Both the position numbers and the translations under genes were made by a program. From Gemmobacter nectariphilus DSM 15620 (GTDB taxonomy: Bacteria > Pseudomonadota > Alphaproteobacteria > Rhodobacterales > Rhodobacteraceae), in the NCBI RefSeq assembly GCF_000429765.1, contig NZ_AUCM01000021.1:1-35480 (forward strand): DNA of 35,480 nt, in the 5' to 3' direction. Positions 35,435 through 35,480 of this stretch are shown piece after piece. The first letter of the stretch is position 1; the number at the start of each line of letters is the position of its first letter. The notes beneath the pieces are model-generated. The model ran no database searches and was not told the DNA's origin. It was given only the letters and a program-made list of their open reading frames with translations.

Positions 35435-35480
35435 GAGGAGCAAGGACGATGACGATTTCGAACGAAGTGCTGGACGAGTT
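35390..35480 (+). mobile_element. IS256-family element, left end
   Basis: Foreign sequence begins in the gspD frame near 35390 and contains a transposase start. The terminal repeat cannot be confirmed because the right end is outside the window; GTGTCCGGTCTTCTGTGTA at 35391 is the candidate left end. The edge is uncertain by about 15 bp. Confidence 0.6.
35449..35480 (+). CDS. IS256-family transposase, N-terminal fragment
   Basis: ATG 35449 with GAGAGGAG upstream opens a frame reading MTISNEVLDE before the window ends. This N-terminus is characteristic of IS256-family (transposase mutator type) proteins, DDE enzymes of about 400 aa. Only 10 residues are visible, so the assignment rests on that motif plus the interruption of gspD at this point. 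Confidence 0.65.
   Translation, partial: MTISNEVLDE

Overview
GC-rich DNA with strong G/C bias at third codon positions, alphaproteobacterial in character. Family resemblances point to the Rhodobacterales (Paracoccus/Rhodobacter-like), but no rRNA or core marker is present to fix the genus. The window is a patchwork of mobile DNA and defence genes ending in a broken secretion locus.

Layout. (1) 1-341: right end of an IS21-family element (istB tail). (2) 523-5640: early-gene module of prophage or integrative-element type: small DUF genes and a DUF3489 protein on the plus strand, then a leftward group of two tandem ParB-methyltransferase fusions and an HNH endonuclease. (3) 6054-14355: a leftward type I restriction-modification island (hsdM, hsdS, two unknown genes, an NYN-domain putative RNase, hsdR, a small secreted protein), with a vestige of a second hsdR start. 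(4) 14422-18068: a tightly overlapping leftward phage-type operon (excisionase-like HTH, 79-aa protein, VRR-NUC nuclease, replication-initiator-like HTH protein with internal iteron-like palindromes, C5 cytosine methyltransferase whose 3' half makes sense in two frames, unknown protein). (5) 18069-20570: a regulatory gap with two GTTC-N7-GTTC (LexA-type) boxes, an unknown gene and a tyrosine integrase. (6) 20976-24123: a complete two-gene Gabija-type anti-phage system (GajA-like OLD/TOPRIM endonuclease and GajB-like UvrD helicase). (7) 24346-24392: 3' half of an initiator tRNA-Met acting as an attachment-site scar. (8) 24349-28744: three translationally coupled recombinases (two tyrosine, one large serine). 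(9) 28906-29960: a complete IS5-family element that has cut off a toxin gene, leaving a 20-codon stub before an AT-rich Imm26-like immunity gene. (10) 30557-35434: a type II secretion locus (gspE divergent from gspL-gspM-gspN/C-gspD) damaged at both ends: gspE is truncated next to the toxin/immunity insert and gspD by an IS256-family insertion that runs off the window.

How it fits together. The integrase, HTH, VRR-NUC, methyltransferase and DUF genes look like the early region of a prophage from which structural genes are absent here. Its space is filled with defence cargo (type I R-M plus NYN protein, Gabija). The tRNA scar and the recombinase trio mark the boundary with a second element, possibly a tandem integration. 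No CRISPR array, rRNA or complete tRNA was seen.
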